This document shows, one piece after another, positions 36,285 through 49,229 of a stretch of 64,000 nucleotides of DNA; the first letter of the stretch is position 1, and each line of letters opens with the position of its first letter. Location of the stretch: assembly GCA_024138025.1 (NCBI GenBank), contig JAMXBD010002476.1:124001-188000 (forward strand), in the 5' to 3' direction. The notes under the pieces are model-generated. The model saw only the letters and a list, made by a program, of their open reading frames with translations. It was not told where the DNA came from and ran no database searches. Position numbers and translations under genes: made by a program. This DNA is from Combretum micranthum (lineage: Eukaryota; Streptophyta; Magnoliopsida; Myrtales; Combretaceae).

Positions 36285-36501
36285 TTTTAAATAGTCAAAT
36301 ATTAAATTATCATAAAAAACACTATTCAAAGAATATAGTCTAAGTGCTCAATTTTAAAACCTAGAATTCCCAGTTTATATAAAGTAAACATAAGAATTGT
36401 ATTCACAATTTATTCTAAAATTTTGTTTAAGAATTCTATTATGATGTGTAAATCAAAACTTTGAGTATATTCTAAATATACAGAATTTCTTGGTTTCTTA
36501 C

Positions 36502-36624
36502 CTCGGCTATTATATGAACTATTTTGCTTCATTGCTTGAGGATTTTCCATGTCTCCGATCCTTTGGCCAGAATCATCCGTATGTAATTGCATGGTCGCTT
36601 TTGGTGGTTTGAATTTCTCAACCG
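36502..36624 (-). pseudogene. Copy B exon 4 (open)
   Basis: A 123-nt exon with CAG acceptor and GTAAG donor, encoding AVEKFKPPKATMQ then DDSGQRIGDMENPQAMKQNS. Hydrophilic linker; frame intact here. Confidence 0.8.
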
Positions 36625-36716
36625 CTGTAAATGCACATATATAACAACTATTTTCATGTGAATAAAAATGATATATAAGCATTTTGTAGTTAGGATTAAA
36701 TAAGCATTCCAATTAC

Positions 36717-36863
36717 CTTTTTCAAATATCTTGCTCAGGCAACGGAGGAAGTTCATGCACGTTTTGTAGTTAGGTGGATAAACATGGCTCTCTTTTCCCT
36801 GTGATTCCTTTGATTTAAATTTATAATCCTTTTTACACGGTTTGAATTCCTCCACGAGGATAC
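36717..36863 (-). pseudogene. Copy B exon 3 (open)
   Basis: A 147-nt exon with AG acceptor and GTAATT donor, encoding VEEFKPCKKDYKFKS, then YPPNYKTCMNFLRCLSKIFEK. The NYKTCMNFL segment is typical of the family between ankyrin and PGG parts. Confidence 0.85.
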
Positions 36864-38852
36864 CTTTTTTATGGAAAGGGGGAAAAACAAATAAAGAACA
36901 TAATTTCTAGATTTACTTGTTTATAATAAATAATAATACTAAAATTCAATATAATATCTTTACTAATACAAAACATCTACTAAAAATATAATACAATAAA
37001 ATAAACCAATTTAAAAAACACTTCAATTCAAACAAAATCATATTTCTTCTATAGGCAAGTAATTTTGGCATGGCATGTGGCCAGTTTAATTTTAATGATT
37101 AAGAATTTTAGTATTTGGAAGCCTTAAATTTTAGAATATAGGTTCCATGCTTGATATAGAATATGAAGTCAAAGCCATATATTATGGGAATAAATTTTCG
37201 AAAACTAAAACCACTACTTATCATGTGATCTTCAATATCTATCTATTACATACAAATCTAATTAGGCAAGATAGATCGAATTTCTGTTTTTAGTAAGACT
37301 ATTTGCTCACACCTACCAAAAGTGTTTTAGCTCCAAGTTGAAGGGTATGATGATGGGTGCAACCATGGCATAGGGTATTGGATGTGTTCTCTTATATAAA
37401 AAAAAGTCATTTAGGCCGTATGCAAAGTATTTATTGTTTGGTGAATACATTAAGCGGTAATACCTAATTTTGTATATAAACTTTGATAAAAAATTAATTA
37501 GATACTTAAAATTTAAAAAGCCAATTTTATGTATTTTTTGTACCTAATACTATCCAACTCAATCATTATCTAACATGTTTCGATTACTTTAACAGAATAA
37601 AAGAATGTGTAGTATTTGGGGATAGAGAAAGTTCAATCGAGCATGAAACTTAACTATCTAAGTTTAGGTATATATTGGATATTTTTCTAATATAATGTGG
37701 CAAAGGCATTCATTAATATATTAACTATTTCATTTTACATATGGGCAGATACATCAAGTATGGATCTAATAAGCACAAGTTTTTTTTTTTTTTTTTGGCC
37801 TTAAGGTTTTTAAGTTAAGGAGTATATTTTCAAAGTAGATAGGACACAACACTTACGGAGCAAGGTTACAAGAGTCCTAATTACAATTTTGGTGAAGATT
37901 TATAAAAATTGCTATAACCTGAGGACCTACACACTGACTTTTTCCATTTAAAATCACTTGTTCTTATATACCAATGAAGTTACGGCAGATACGACGGAAC
38001 TCTTGAATTAAAAGCATAGTAAACATATGCGCCAAGAAATTTTTTGAATGGTCTTGTATTCCTTTCATCAGTATGATTGTGGATGCTCATTCTAATGTTA
38101 TGAGCATCTCCACTACCATTCACAAGCATGATCACTTCACTATCCATGTGGAAGAACATTTTTTATTTAAAAATTTACCGTCAATCAATAATGGCTGACT
38201 GTTACCGTCAAACTAGCAAAACCTCATAATTAGTTTTCACTTTTTAATAAAATAAGATAATAAGATAGTGCTTCCGTTTGATGACAACTATAATAAATAT
38301 GGGTCTATTCCTTGGAAAGAAAAAAATATTCAATAATATTAATGTCACATGTCTAGATGAGTGAAGTATTAGTTTTTTTTTTTTTCCTTTTTGAAAATAG
38401 TAGCAACAATGCATAGTTTTTAATAAAATTATTTATATGTCGATATCATAATTTTATCAATACCTACATGCTACTAACTAATCAATTCATATAACATGTT
38501 ATAACCATTTAAACTTTTCTCCCAAATGCTGATGATTATAGTCTAGTGGTATCTTCCTGATATTTCAAATGAGAGATATCAGGTTCAGTTCCCTCTCCTC
38601 ATTGTAATGGCAAAGAAAAAAAATCCTTTTCCAAATATAGATACTCTAAACTTTCTTCTTAAATAAGAGATGGTCATCTTATGCCTTGGCTAATGTGTCT
38701 TGACTTTCTTATTTAAACTGTGTGTTGCAATACTATAGAACCAAATATCACATCGCATGGATATAGCCAGCTTAAATGACGACCATAAAACATAGCGATT
38801 GATGCAACTAATCAATGGCTAAAACCTTTGTATATAAATTAGGTGATCTTAC
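36864..38852. other. Intron 2 of copy B, no gene seen
   Basis: 1989 bp of AT-rich intron, lacking the TRIM and E1 found in copy A. No supported exon. Confidence 0.6.
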
Positions 38853-39002
38853 AATGGTAAATTATGCTCCTCCAACATCCAAGGTAGATGTTGCTTCCAA
38901 AGATTGAAGCCTTAGTTGCAAGGATGTGAAGTGGCGTCTGCCTTTGCTCGTTCATAAGATAAACTAGATTTATATACAAGTGTATGATTTGAAATGCCAA
39001 AT
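38853..39002 (-). pseudogene. Copy B exon 2 (open)
   Basis: A 150-nt exon with intact CAG acceptor and GTAAGA-like donor, encoding LAFQIIHLYINLVYLMNEQR, then TPLHILATKA and LGCWRSIIYHC. Confidence 0.85.
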
Positions 39003-39119
39003 CTGTAAAGATGCAGGAGAACAAAGCTGCTTCACTATATAATATAATAAACTTTCCATTCTATGGATATAAGGAAGAGTAAGCAATAATTCAGACATTT
39101 CATTAGGGAGGGGACATAC

Positions 39120-39618
39120 CAAAGTACCCTCCATTGATGGTGACATGAAGAATGGTTTGAATCTTTTCTTCTACAATAAGAATAACCAGATTCTTTGTTA
39201 GTGACATACGAATTGAGGCATAAAAAGGCTTCCTTCTTACCAAGTAAAGCAGCCAAGAATAGAGGGGTCTCATTCTCTTGGTTACGTATTCCTACCAACG
39301 ATGGACAACCACTAGCAATGCACTTACGCATCCTTATACTTCCCATCAAAGCAACAAAGTGGAGAGGGGTATTTCCTCTCTCATTTTCTTTCTACGATAC
39401 TTCTGTCGACTCGTCTTGCTTTTCCACGATCAGCTTGACCAATGCTTCAACCACCTCTTCCTGGTTATCGGAAGTTGCAATGTGCAGTGCTGTCTCGCGA
39501 TTTTTAGTGAGAGTGGCTCCATGGATGCTTGGATAGTCCATGTAAATTCTAATTATTGCATTCCATTCCCTTTCATGGTGTTTTGGAGTAAAATTTTCTT
39601 GAGCTGCTTTGTGTTCAT
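39120..39618 (-). pseudogene. Copy B exon 1, ankyrin repeats with three lesions
   Basis: Encodes the start and the ankyrin repeats RETALHIATSDNQEEVVEAL, ERGNTPLHFVALMGSIRM and NETPLFLAALLGKKEAFLCL. A base is lost after MKG, a TAG interrupts between STEVS and KENERG, and two bases are missing in the KDGQT codons. It ends at GGGTACTTTG with a GTATGT donor. Confidence 0.9.
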
Positions 39619-42600
39619 ATCGGTCTTGTTTTGTTTTGCATATGGAATAAGATGGTCTTAGACTTAGGTTGCTATAGCCTAAATGGAAAACACGTTACAT
39701 TTAGTAAACACCAAAGGGAAATAAATAAACAAAATAAGGAAAAAGAAAACTTGACGTGTTACACATTATCATGATAGATAGGTGTTAGTTGCTCCATTGT
39801 TTTACTACTATCTTTTGAAGACTATTACATAATAACATAATATGTACCCACATCATACTTGTGTTATATTTATAAGTCTAAACCTAGTTATAATACTAAT
39901 CTTTCACATAATATCAAAGTAAGAGATCATGAGTGTGAATCTCTACGCATGCTCTAATCATTATAATTTCATTAAATTAAAATTTTCCATTTAATTCAAC
40001 TTAATTAAATTTAAGCCCACAAGTAAAGAGAGTATTACATAATACTCACCTAATATCTATAAATTTAATATTTTAGCCTAATTATATTGGTAACTTTAAC
40101 AAAAATTGTAGGAAGAAAAGTGACTTTGTTTTGTGCAAAATGTTTTTGAAAAATATTTTTTTTCTATCCTTTCGGCATTTGGACGAAAATAAACATATGG
40201 GATAATTTATTAGTTTTACTATCGTAATTATTCTTGTTATTATAAGTTGAGAAGCTATTAGCCAAGTAGCTTCAAATAAAGAACAATCAAGAAAATATTA
40301 CTACGATCCTCCGAGATATGCTTTTTAGAAGATGTAACTACTCTTATTCTAGCTTCTAAATAGATGGTAAATATGATTTTAAAAAATTATTGTCTAAAAG
40401 ATTAACAGCTTAAGATTACTAGAATCACCTTTAATTTTGAAAAGAACTTCAAGGATTGATTTACATACAGCCAATAGTTAATCCGACAAAAGAAGCAAAA
40501 AACCTAACTCTGGGAAAAATAGCATATAAAAGTAAAGTTCTAATGTCTTCACCTAAGCTAAAGACAAAAGGGCATGGGCCAAAAAAAAAAAAAAAAGCTA
40601 AAGAAAAAGGCAAAAGTGCTTCTGATGTCTTCACCTAAACTAAAGACAAAAGCAAAAATAATCATACTTAGAAAAAAAATAGCAATCATTGCAAGAGAAA
40701 AACAGGGATGATCACAACTAAATCTAAACATAATTTGGTCTCCTTCAAAGTAAAAATTATTGCGTAGACTAACCAATTTGAGAGCTAAATAAGGTAAAGA
40801 GTACTTTTACCATCCATTGATGTTACGTTAGCAGAATAAAACATTTATTCTTTTCTACAATAATTGGTTTTGATTTCCAAATTACTTTGCTGTCAGATTA
40901 GGACTTATAATTATTTTATAGAAATAAAATGATAATTTCATTTTTTTTCCTTTTATATCACATATTTTTGTATTTTACCACAAAGGCCTCTAGCACAATA
41001 ATATAATCATAAATTAAGAAAGGGTATACTGGTATTTTTAAATATATTCCCAATCTATTACTAATCTAAATTTAACTACTACATACAAGATGATTGTTAT
41101 TATTTTGTATAATAATTAGGAATTACAATTATATTCCAATCCTATTCAATTTTATTGAATTCCACAAACTAAATTGTTACTATACTCCTAACTCATTCTC
41201 TTTACACTACTTAACTTTCCCGGTTAGAGTTATAAATGGATATAATTAATCTGAAATTTGGATAATTCAAGCTCAGCTAGATTAGAAAATTGTCAAGCTT
41301 AGGGAAATTTGATTTCACACAAAACTTGAAAATTATAAGATCAAATTCAGCTCATTTAGCTAACCAGCTTTATGTTGAACCTGAGTTTAATTCGTTTATA
41401 AAGTAAACTTAAATAACTTATGGACACTTTGGTTCATGAACTAAAATCAACTTGATTATAGCATAAAGATATGAAATAAAAATAAATGTACGAGACTAAA
41501 TGTATAAAATTAGTATATAAATAAATAGATAAGTGAGTAGTGAATAAAGACTAAATTGTGTAATATTATGGAAACTGTATTTTGATTTTGATAATTATCA
41601 AATAATATATGTGCATAACTTATGTGTTTACTTGTGAGACTTTATGAGTCTAAATGAGTTAGCTCACACCTATACATGAGTTCAAACTAAACTAATCTAC
41701 AAATCAAGTTTAAGTCGAACAAGGCCTCGTTGTTTTAATGAAAATGTTTTTAAGGAAAATGTTTAAACATTTTTCCATGTTTGTTTATGAAAAAAAAAAA
41801 GACAATTAGTGAAAAACATTTTTCCTTGTATTGGAAACACAGACTTTTCATTGCATATTTTTTGAAAAACGACTTACGGAATATAAATGTATAAGTCATT
41901 TTTTTATGATTTTATGAGTTTATTTACCAATCATTACTATCTAAAACTATTTATTATTAATTTATCAAATATTTTTCTTTTAAGTAGATTTATTTCTCAT
42001 TAGGATATATGTAAATTTTTTTTTTTATACTTAAAATATATGAGTTACCTCAAAATTATAAACAAAGAAAAGTATTTTTATAAAATTAACCAAACAATTA
42101 AAAATATGTTATTTTTCTGGAAAACTTTTTTAAGGAAAAACTATTTTGATTAAAGATACTTTCCTCAAAATAAATGGGGTCTAAGTTCAATTAGCTTATG
42201 CCTAATCAAAATTCTAGAAACTTTACAAGTAGTGAAATATTCAAAAATAATGAAAATAAACTAATAAATAATTTGGAAGATGATTAACTAAGATTTTAGG
42301 GGCATTTTTTTATAATTGATTTAACCGTAACTAGCCTAAGTGGAACTCACTTATGTAACCAATATTCAAAGGATCTTAAATACCTATTTAGATCTCCTCA
42401 TCTATTCTTTAGCCTAAATCTATTAAACCAAGTGTCTTAATTAAATAGTTAGGATGTAATAAGACTTTAGAGAAGTGGGTTTTCTTAGGACTAAATTTTG
42501 GCAAAGTAATAATAATTAGGAAAAGAGGTTAATTTTATATGTATCTATGTTTTGTCTTGACTCTTAGTGATTAGTGCCATTAAGTTGCCGTCACCACCCC

Positions 42601-43600
42601 TAGGATCCTCTTTTTTTTGTTCCCATTTAGAAAATTCCTTAAAGTAAGTAAAATGAAATAATCCTCTAAACCCTACTAAAACCCTAAATCCATCATAGCT
42701 AAAAACTATGGCATACCTCAAGGACAATTACTAAAGTAAATTGTTGGTGGTTATACTATTGATCCAAAGAGGAATTAAGGATTCTTAGGTTGCCCTTCTT
42801 AAGGAAAAGGAGCTTCCATAATATATAGACTAAGTAAACTAGTCTCTCCTTCCTCATTGAAGTTGGTTACATAAGTAGAAATTTACAATGAGGGACTAAC
42901 AAGATACCTTAATCTTGAAAACTCATTAAGGAGGTTGAAGAAATTATTTGGAGAAGCTTGGAGATCTTGCCATCTTGGTGGAAAAAGGAGTGGCTCCACA
43001 ATACTCAACTAAGGTTATTAATCAATTTCTAAGATAGAAGTAGGAATGGGATGAATGAGTGATTGAATAAAGTATTTGAAGAGTACTTTGATCCTAAAAT
43101 ATTTGGTACAATGTAGTCAATAGGCGTGTAACATATTGAAGATAAAATCAATAAATATTTTATGTTTTGTAGAGGCTAATCTTGCTACCTATGAGATTTT
43201 ATAGGTGTAGCCCTCGATATTGTTGAACTTGGTACTTTTGGTGAGAATAACTAAGAGCCCCAACCGAATTGAAAGCTTAGGGGGAAGGACCAAATGATAT
43301 GTAAGTACATTTGAATACGGAAGTTGCATGAATTAAATGTTTCATGATGGACTAAGTTGATTTAGGTAATGCCTAATACTCAATCATTTAAATGTATTTC
43401 AGAGTTGGTATCATTTTCCCTATATTGCACCGCCACTGATATAAAAGCGACCGGAGATGCTCTCTTTGATTTTTGCTACCAAGTTCATGTTGTGACATAG
43501 TCAAATGATGTAATTTTATGAAATTGTGAAGTTTAAAGGATGTAATATACATATGTGATGATTTGAATTAGTAATTACATATATTTTTTTTTTATAATTT
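39619..43600. other. Upstream region of copy B, no gene seen
   Basis: Aligns with the upstream parts of copies A and C. AT-rich, no conserved open frame. Contains a MITE-like insertion (41722-42182). The piece 43110-43385 recurs at 63722-64000. Confidence 0.6.
41722..42182. mobile_element. hAT-like MITE, copy B only
   Basis: Copies A and C lack these 461 bp. The left end AGGCCTCGTTGTTTTAATG and the complement of the right end AGACCCCATTTATTTTGAGG are similar inverted termini. Internal GGAAAA motifs are repeated in both orientations. No protein. Target duplication not resolved, so the superfamily is a guess. Confidence 0.6.
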
Positions 43601-43989
43601 CTAGCAAAAAATTATCCTACAATTTAACTGTTTTGCACAAATCAAAACCTACACATCTTGAATCCAACTCAATCACCCTCAAAATCGGTTATGCGAGCTT
43701 CTCACAGATTACGTATATCGCATATCATATCTTTTAAAGGTAAATGAGCCAATGAACTCTCATAGATCCATTTTTAAGAAAAATAGACCCATTTAGGAAT
43801 TTTTTATATAAGAAGACTACAAACCAAATCAATAAAATTGGGATCGGTCAATAAGAAAGCAAATTGATTTTAATTCCAATTTTGTCTTCAGCAAGAGCAA
43901 GCAAAAAATTATGGTTTTGGAGTGGAGAGGTTATAAAGTTGGGCTTTAATTAGAGCCTAGCCCATTTTAAAGAAAATGGAAAAAATTTA

Positions 43990-44170
43990 CTTAAATTATG
44001 GATGAAAAAACAATAGCGTGTCTGTGTGTGTGTATATATATATGCAATGGGTTAAACTGTCACAAAATAGACCAATCAAAGGATTACTAGCCGAATAACC
44101 AACGACTGCGACCCAAAGCTGATCTTCAAAGGACGAAACCACCCCTGAACGCTCGATTTAGTGCATATGC

Positions 44171-44205
<35 letters not shown>

Positions 44206-45110
44206 TAGAAGATTATAAATAAATTAAATAAGATAATAGATAATTTATGGTGAGTTGAATTGACCCGATCAATGGCCAATTTGACAAAGTGCCCTTGAAC
44301 CGAACCATAAACTTCTAAATATGGGTTGTTCCCTGCATACATAAACAGCAACAACAATAATTTATACACTTATACATGTATTAAAATCAATAAATATATA
44401 GATTAAAAATAAAAGGGGCCAAATTGACCCATCCAAGACCAATTCAACCTAAGCCAAACCAAACTAGACATCAATCCCAAAAATGTAATTTGATCTACGG
44501 CATGCTTATACATAATAGTAATAATAATAAGTAATATAATAATATGTTGCTTGATTACTAAATAATAGGTAGGCCCACTATTGATAAGGTCCAATACACT
44601 AATTAGGTATATCACACAAATAAAACAAAATTAATAACACAAATTACTTAAGTAAACCAATTCCAAAACCTAAATTAGCTTTTAACTTAAAGATTGAAAA
44701 CGTTAATCGGATGTTACCTTGAATTAATAAATATGTTAGGTCTAAGATGAATTAAATAAAATTGGTAAAATTAAATAATAGGCCCTTTTAGGCCATTATT
44801 GCAGGATATAGGTACACCCAATAATCTAAAGTCCATACCTAAAATGGCCCTTAAGAAAATTTAAGGTCTTATCCCAGTAGAAATTAATGTAAGAAGTAAA
44901 CTAAAATAATTGGATTATACCTAATACAACAAAACTAAAATTAACTAGTTTTTTTTTTTCATTCTCTTTTAAGAAAAAAAATATTATACTTAAACTATCG
45001 CATGATGAGGAAGTTGCTATACTAAATATGCAATGACTAGACGTTACTTGCTAAAGTTTTGGAAAAGTTATGTTATTTACAATTGGTAAATTTGTCATCA
45101 AGGAAAAAAG
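43990..45110. other. 1.1-kb insertion specific to unit C, unclassified
   Basis: The flanks join directly in unit B near 26392. The insertion is AT-rich with a (TAA)n tract, several stretches such as GGGCCAAATTGACCC and AGGCCCTTTTAGGCC, and no open frame of note. No clear termini or target duplication. Confidence 0.45.
44172..44204. repeat. (AAT)n microsatellite
   Basis: Eleven AAT units, inside the unit C-specific insertion. Confidence 0.9.
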
Positions 45111-46233
45111 AAAGGAGAGAAAGAAACCTTTCTTTTGTGTTTCTCTAAAATGGAGTGAATAAATCCTATGTTTCAATGGCTTAAACTTCCTGTCTATTCA
45201 ATTTCCTTCTATATATCTCTAAACAATTAATGGCAACTTTCTAGCATTATCCATATAAATTTTTAGTAATCCTTTCCTTTTATCTTCCAACCACCTCCCC
45301 CCAAACATCCAAATGTGAGACAAAAAGTTACGACATATATACAATTTATGAGCTTTAGGCTCACATGTAGAATTAACCGAGATGATATACACATAGTGCA
45401 TGCATGGAAAAGAAAAAACAGGAGAGATAGGTTTTTTTTTTTTTTTTTTTACCAAAACACTATTGAGATGGTTATCTGATGTAAGTTTGGTATATGGAAC
45501 CAACATGACATATTAATCTTAAAAAATGGTTAATATTATGAATGATATTGAATTTTAGCAAAATTTATAATTATGAACCTAAATTTTGAAATTGATCAAT
45601 TTAGTACTTGAAATAATTTTTTGTATATGCTAATAATACCTCCATTAATTTGTTAACGTTGTTATGAGATGTGACATTTTTTACCAATATGATGGAGGTA
45701 CCGGGTGTAGGAAACATTTTTTTAGTTACTGAATTTATTAATTTAAAATTCATGTACTTATTGCCTATCTTACTAAATTCAAGTTCCATTCACAAGAATT
45801 ATAAAAAAATGGATAAATATGATTTCAATGATCAGCTTTGAACTAAACATGGTTTGGTATCCTTGATCTATGAGCAAACACCTTAAAAAGAGAGAGATAT
45901 GATAAATGAGAGTATGTTTTAATGATTGAACTCCTAACAAACATTGTTTTTATGAGCACACATTAAATTGGAGATTGTTTGCACCTTCTATGTGAACCAT
46001 CATGTGTTAGTTGAAAAATACCATTACTCCAGGAGTCATTGTCAAGAAACTTTCATATGACCCAAGGTGCTCAAGACATGGTTGTAACTAGTTAATTAGA
46101 TAAATATCTCAATGCTTGCAGTGACATATAAGCTATTTTAAAGCCCATGGTTGTAATAAGATCCAGTGAATATGCATGTTATGTTAAATCAAGCAAATAA
46201 TTTAATTTATTAAGACACAATCAGGTGCATATT

Positions 46234-46287
46234 AATTCAAGATATTAAAAGGGGATATGCAATTCAAGATATTAAAAGGGGATATGC
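46234..46287. repeat. 27-bp perfect tandem duplication
   Basis: Two identical units, 46234-46260 and 46261-46287, beginning AATTCAAGATATT. Unit B has one copy near 27521. Confidence 0.95.
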
Positions 46288-46520
46288 ATAGGGCACTAGT
46301 GATTTATAGTTTGCTTAAATCAAGCAAATTTTCCAAGCAATGCATGGCTTATCAAATATGATTAGATGTTTTACCAAATTTGTAATCAAGTAATGGCATT
46401 ATAGTTGTAATGAAAGCTTAGGATATCATATGATATCATGAAATGAGATAAGTCTTTGAAGGCTAGAATTTGATAAAATCTTAAATAAGATCATGTGGAA
46501 TCAATTATTAGTGTGTTTTG

Positions 46521-46524
<4 letters not shown>

Positions 46525-46582
<58 letters not shown>
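46525..46582. repeat. (TTA)n microsatellite, expanded in unit C
   Basis: About nineteen TTA units; the homologous site at 27781-27796 has about five. Confidence 0.95.
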
Positions 46583-46932
46583 TACCATGGAAATCAATTA
46601 TCAGATAGGGGTTAGAATTTTTTTTCGTAGTATATAACACGGGCACTAAAGCCTCCTATAACGCTAGGAATCGAATCCGGTACCTTAAGAATGGGACTTA
46701 GGATGTGATGCCACTGGAATTCTTGGTAATAGTTAGAATTTAATTCCATATTAAGGTGTGCCAGGATTTAATGAATTATAATGTTGGAGTGGACTAAGTA
46801 ACTTGGTTTGAAAACCTATAATAAATGAATTATAGAAACAACCTCTTTTTTTTATCACAATTATAGAAGTAATTTAAATAAAAATAAACCAGTAAAAGCC
46901 TTGTCCTGGTCTATCATAAGTGTGACCCCTTG

Positions 46933-47270
46933 TAGCATCCACATCTTATAGGATCTTTAAGAGGTTTTTAAATTGTCACATCAGCATTTTAAGATCCTTT
47001 TTTTTTTTTTTTTATAAAGAACCTCCTATTTATCTCTAAAGTTGTATACATAAGGTCTTTAATATCTTTTTATATTTTATGGGTCCCATATATCTTTATA
47101 ATATAAACATAACAAAAAAAAAAACTATAAAAAGTTGAGGGATCTTATTTTTAAGATCACTGATAGAGGACCCCAAAAAGTTTTAAGGACCTTATTCATC
47201 CCATAGCACCTCAAAATATGTGGTCCTTCACATAGGTTCCCATATAAAGAACGTCAAGGTAGGGATGCTC
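46933..47270. mobile_element. MITE-like element, unit C
   Basis: Paralogue of 28152-28487. Ends GCATCCACATC and GGGATGCTC form short inverted termini; no coding. Confidence 0.45.
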
Positions 47271-47793
47271 GCATAACATACAAGTATGGGCATGTAAATG
47301 TGTATGAGAGAAATATCTTAATGGATAAAAACAAGATGCACGGGCTATCGGGTCACATTGGAAACACACATTACTTTACTTTAGCAAGGCACAATGGTCA
47401 TATAAACAATTTTATAAAAACTATGCACCGTTTACTTGCTTAAAATAGATTAGTCTTTCTTGGACACCTATTAGATAAGTGATATATCATACTCAATAAT
47501 TTTTTTTTCCTAAAAAAGATGGGCTCTTTTGAGTGGAAAAAAATTCATGAATTGGTATTTTTTCCATTTAGAAAAATGATGAACGAAGGGGGAAAATTAA
47601 TAATTCTTAGCATACATTTTTTTGTATCATACCAATTTTTATAGGTTTCAACAAGCAACATGATTACATTATTCATGGCACATCGAGCTTCACTCATCTT
47701 GTACAAGAGAAGAAAGAAATTTGGTCTGTTAGGGAATTGAATATAGCAAATAATAATGTTTACACAAGTCTATGACTATCAAGATATTTAATC

Positions 47794-48397
47794 TTAGGAC
47801 ACCTTGTAGCTACGTTGTGGTACCTTTTTCAAAATGGCTATTGTGAGACCAAAGTACAATGTGAATTGAGCCACTACAAACATGGCCATAGGTAGAGATG
47901 TTGTTGCATATATAGGATATGCTACATATTTTAGCTTATCTCTTAGGATGAAAAAATGGCTAGCACAAAATGACATTAATATTGAAACTATGGATACAAA
48001 AAGTGAAGTCAAACCCCCCAATAGTTTCCTTGGCAAGTCGATTGCAAAATCTTTCTCTTGGTATCTAGATGTGCGGATTGCTAGGAATAAGACAACAGAA
48101 GTCACCGAGAAGCATAGAGCAATTAATGATGATATGGCAAAAATGTCAAACGCTGTTTCCTTTTCTAGGATTGGAGCTCCACTTTGTTCGTTGGTTCCAC
48201 CTGGAACATTAGTTGATGTGGCAAAAGCTACTGCCGCAATGAGTGCTGCTACGACAGAACAAGATTCAGATGTAGTTGTTAGCCACTGGCCTCACTTTCT
48301 ACGAGTTTCTCATGTGTTTTTTGTGAATATGTCTTTTGCAGTCTCGCCTTTTTTATTATACGAACAAAGTAATTCTTTGGCATTAGTTTTTGACAAA
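47794..48397 (-). pseudogene. Copy C exon 7, PGG domain and four transmembrane helices
   Basis: After a CTTACAG acceptor the exon carries SYNKKGETAKDIF, then [20 protein letters not shown] (helix 1), [24 protein letters not shown] (helix 2), [18 protein letters not shown] (helix 3) and [20 protein letters not shown] (helix 4), ending QRSYKVS*. This is the PGG/CASP-like membrane region of the family. Deletions in the VKN and FVQ codons, an extra A at IFTK and a lost G at ESGG break the frame before helix 1. The membrane part itself is open from WLTTTS to the stop. Confidence 0.9.
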
Positions 48398-48518
48398 CTG
48401 TAAGCATATAAAACAACATTGTCAAGAAAAATCATGAAACCTGAAGCTTTAAGTTTTTTCAATAAGGTTGACAATAAATATTCTCTGATGATGTCTAGTG
48501 TCATAATGAGTAATTTAC

Positions 48519-48841
48519 CTTAAACCACTTGATCTCCATTGCATTTGCAGGGCCGCACCAGGAATCAACCAAGGCCTATAGTCCAAGCTTGCTTTGCTGC
48601 AGGTGTAGTGCACTGTTTCCATCCTCATCACTTGGTGAAATATGCTATCTTTGAGTATGTTTCGCTTTAGCAACTGCTCAAACACATGTGGTTGTCTGCT
48701 CTCTATTGCAAGCAACACTATGTTTTTCTTCTCAGGTTAGTGTCATGAGCTGCACTGGGACAAGATCCAGTATCTCTCCACCATTTCAGTAATACCATGT
48801 TTTGCAGCAACCAATATTGGTGTTCTTTAAGTCTCATTTCT
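48519..48841 (-). pseudogene. Copy C exon 6, ankyrin-like block, multiply frameshifted
   Basis: Pieces of the conserved block appear in different frames: VLLAIESRQPHVFEQLLKRN, DSIFHQV and IPGAALQMQW. A base is missing in QMQWEIKWF, so the end reads RSSGLR. The exact acceptor is uncertain, because the exon 5/6 phase does not fit the only AG sites I see. Confidence 0.75.
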
Positions 48842-48936
48842 CTTGTACCTAGTGTAATGTCTATCATAAATTTCTTATATTAGTATAATTTCAGTTATAA
48901 CTAACCTTATTAAGGTCAAAACCATGCATGCCTCAC

Positions 48937-49229
48937 CTTGTTCATCCTTTTTCTTTTATCCTTCTTCTTTTCATGTTCTACACATTTAGAAGAGGTCTTC
49001 TTTATCTCTTTCTCCTTTTCTTTGTATTTAGATACAATAGCATGACCATGATCAAGAAAAGTATGACATATCATTTCCCCATTTTTATCATCTTCACGGG
49101 AATGATGCGGATTCCCTCCATGGCGATCATACTCGTATACCATACATCTTTGTAGAAGTTCATTCATTATTTGAAGAGACCATATGTGGTTCTCTTTTAT
49201 CAATTGGATCTTCTTTATCTTTGCAGATC
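48937..49229 (-). pseudogene. Copy C exon 5, charged linker (open)
   Basis: A 293-nt exon with CTAG acceptor and GTGAGG donor. It encodes GSAKIKKIQLIKENHIWSLQ, a His-rich segment (DRHGGNPHHSREDD) and a Lys/Glu-rich tail. Fully open and continuous in phase with exon 4. Confidence 0.85.

Larger units (their letters stand above)
29125..39618 (-). pseudogene. Ankyrin-repeat/PGG-domain membrane protein, copy B (full length, broken)
   Basis: All seven exons are visible: 39120-39618, 38853-39002, 36717-36863, 36502-36624, 30272-30561, 29847-30174 and 29125-29726. The order gives an ankyrin region, linker, further ankyrin-like block and PGG membrane domain. Splice sites are largely kept. The start is the ATG at 39618 (MNTKQLKKILL), shared with copy C. 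Lesions: one-base loss near codon 18, AAG-to-TAG in exon 1, a two-base loss before exon 1 ends, an exon 5 frameshift, CAA-to-TAA in exon 6, and in exon 7 TCA-to-TAA plus a frameshift and loss of the normal stop. The PGG motif has become PSG. Family members act in membranes in plant defence and stress signalling; this copy cannot encode one. Confidence 0.9.
43601..47793. other. Intergenic part of the unit, left of copy C
   Basis: Counterpart of 26012-29124, enlarged by a 1.1-kb insertion and a longer TTA microsatellite. No coding gene recognised. Confidence 0.6.

Noticed and set aside
39195..39661. Plus-strand frames of 113 and 127 codons
   Set aside because: They are antisense to copy B exon 1, which reads as ankyrin repeats on the minus strand.
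47882..48403. 173-codon plus-strand frame
   Set aside because: It is antisense to copy C exon 7, whose minus-strand translation gives the PGG domain and helices.
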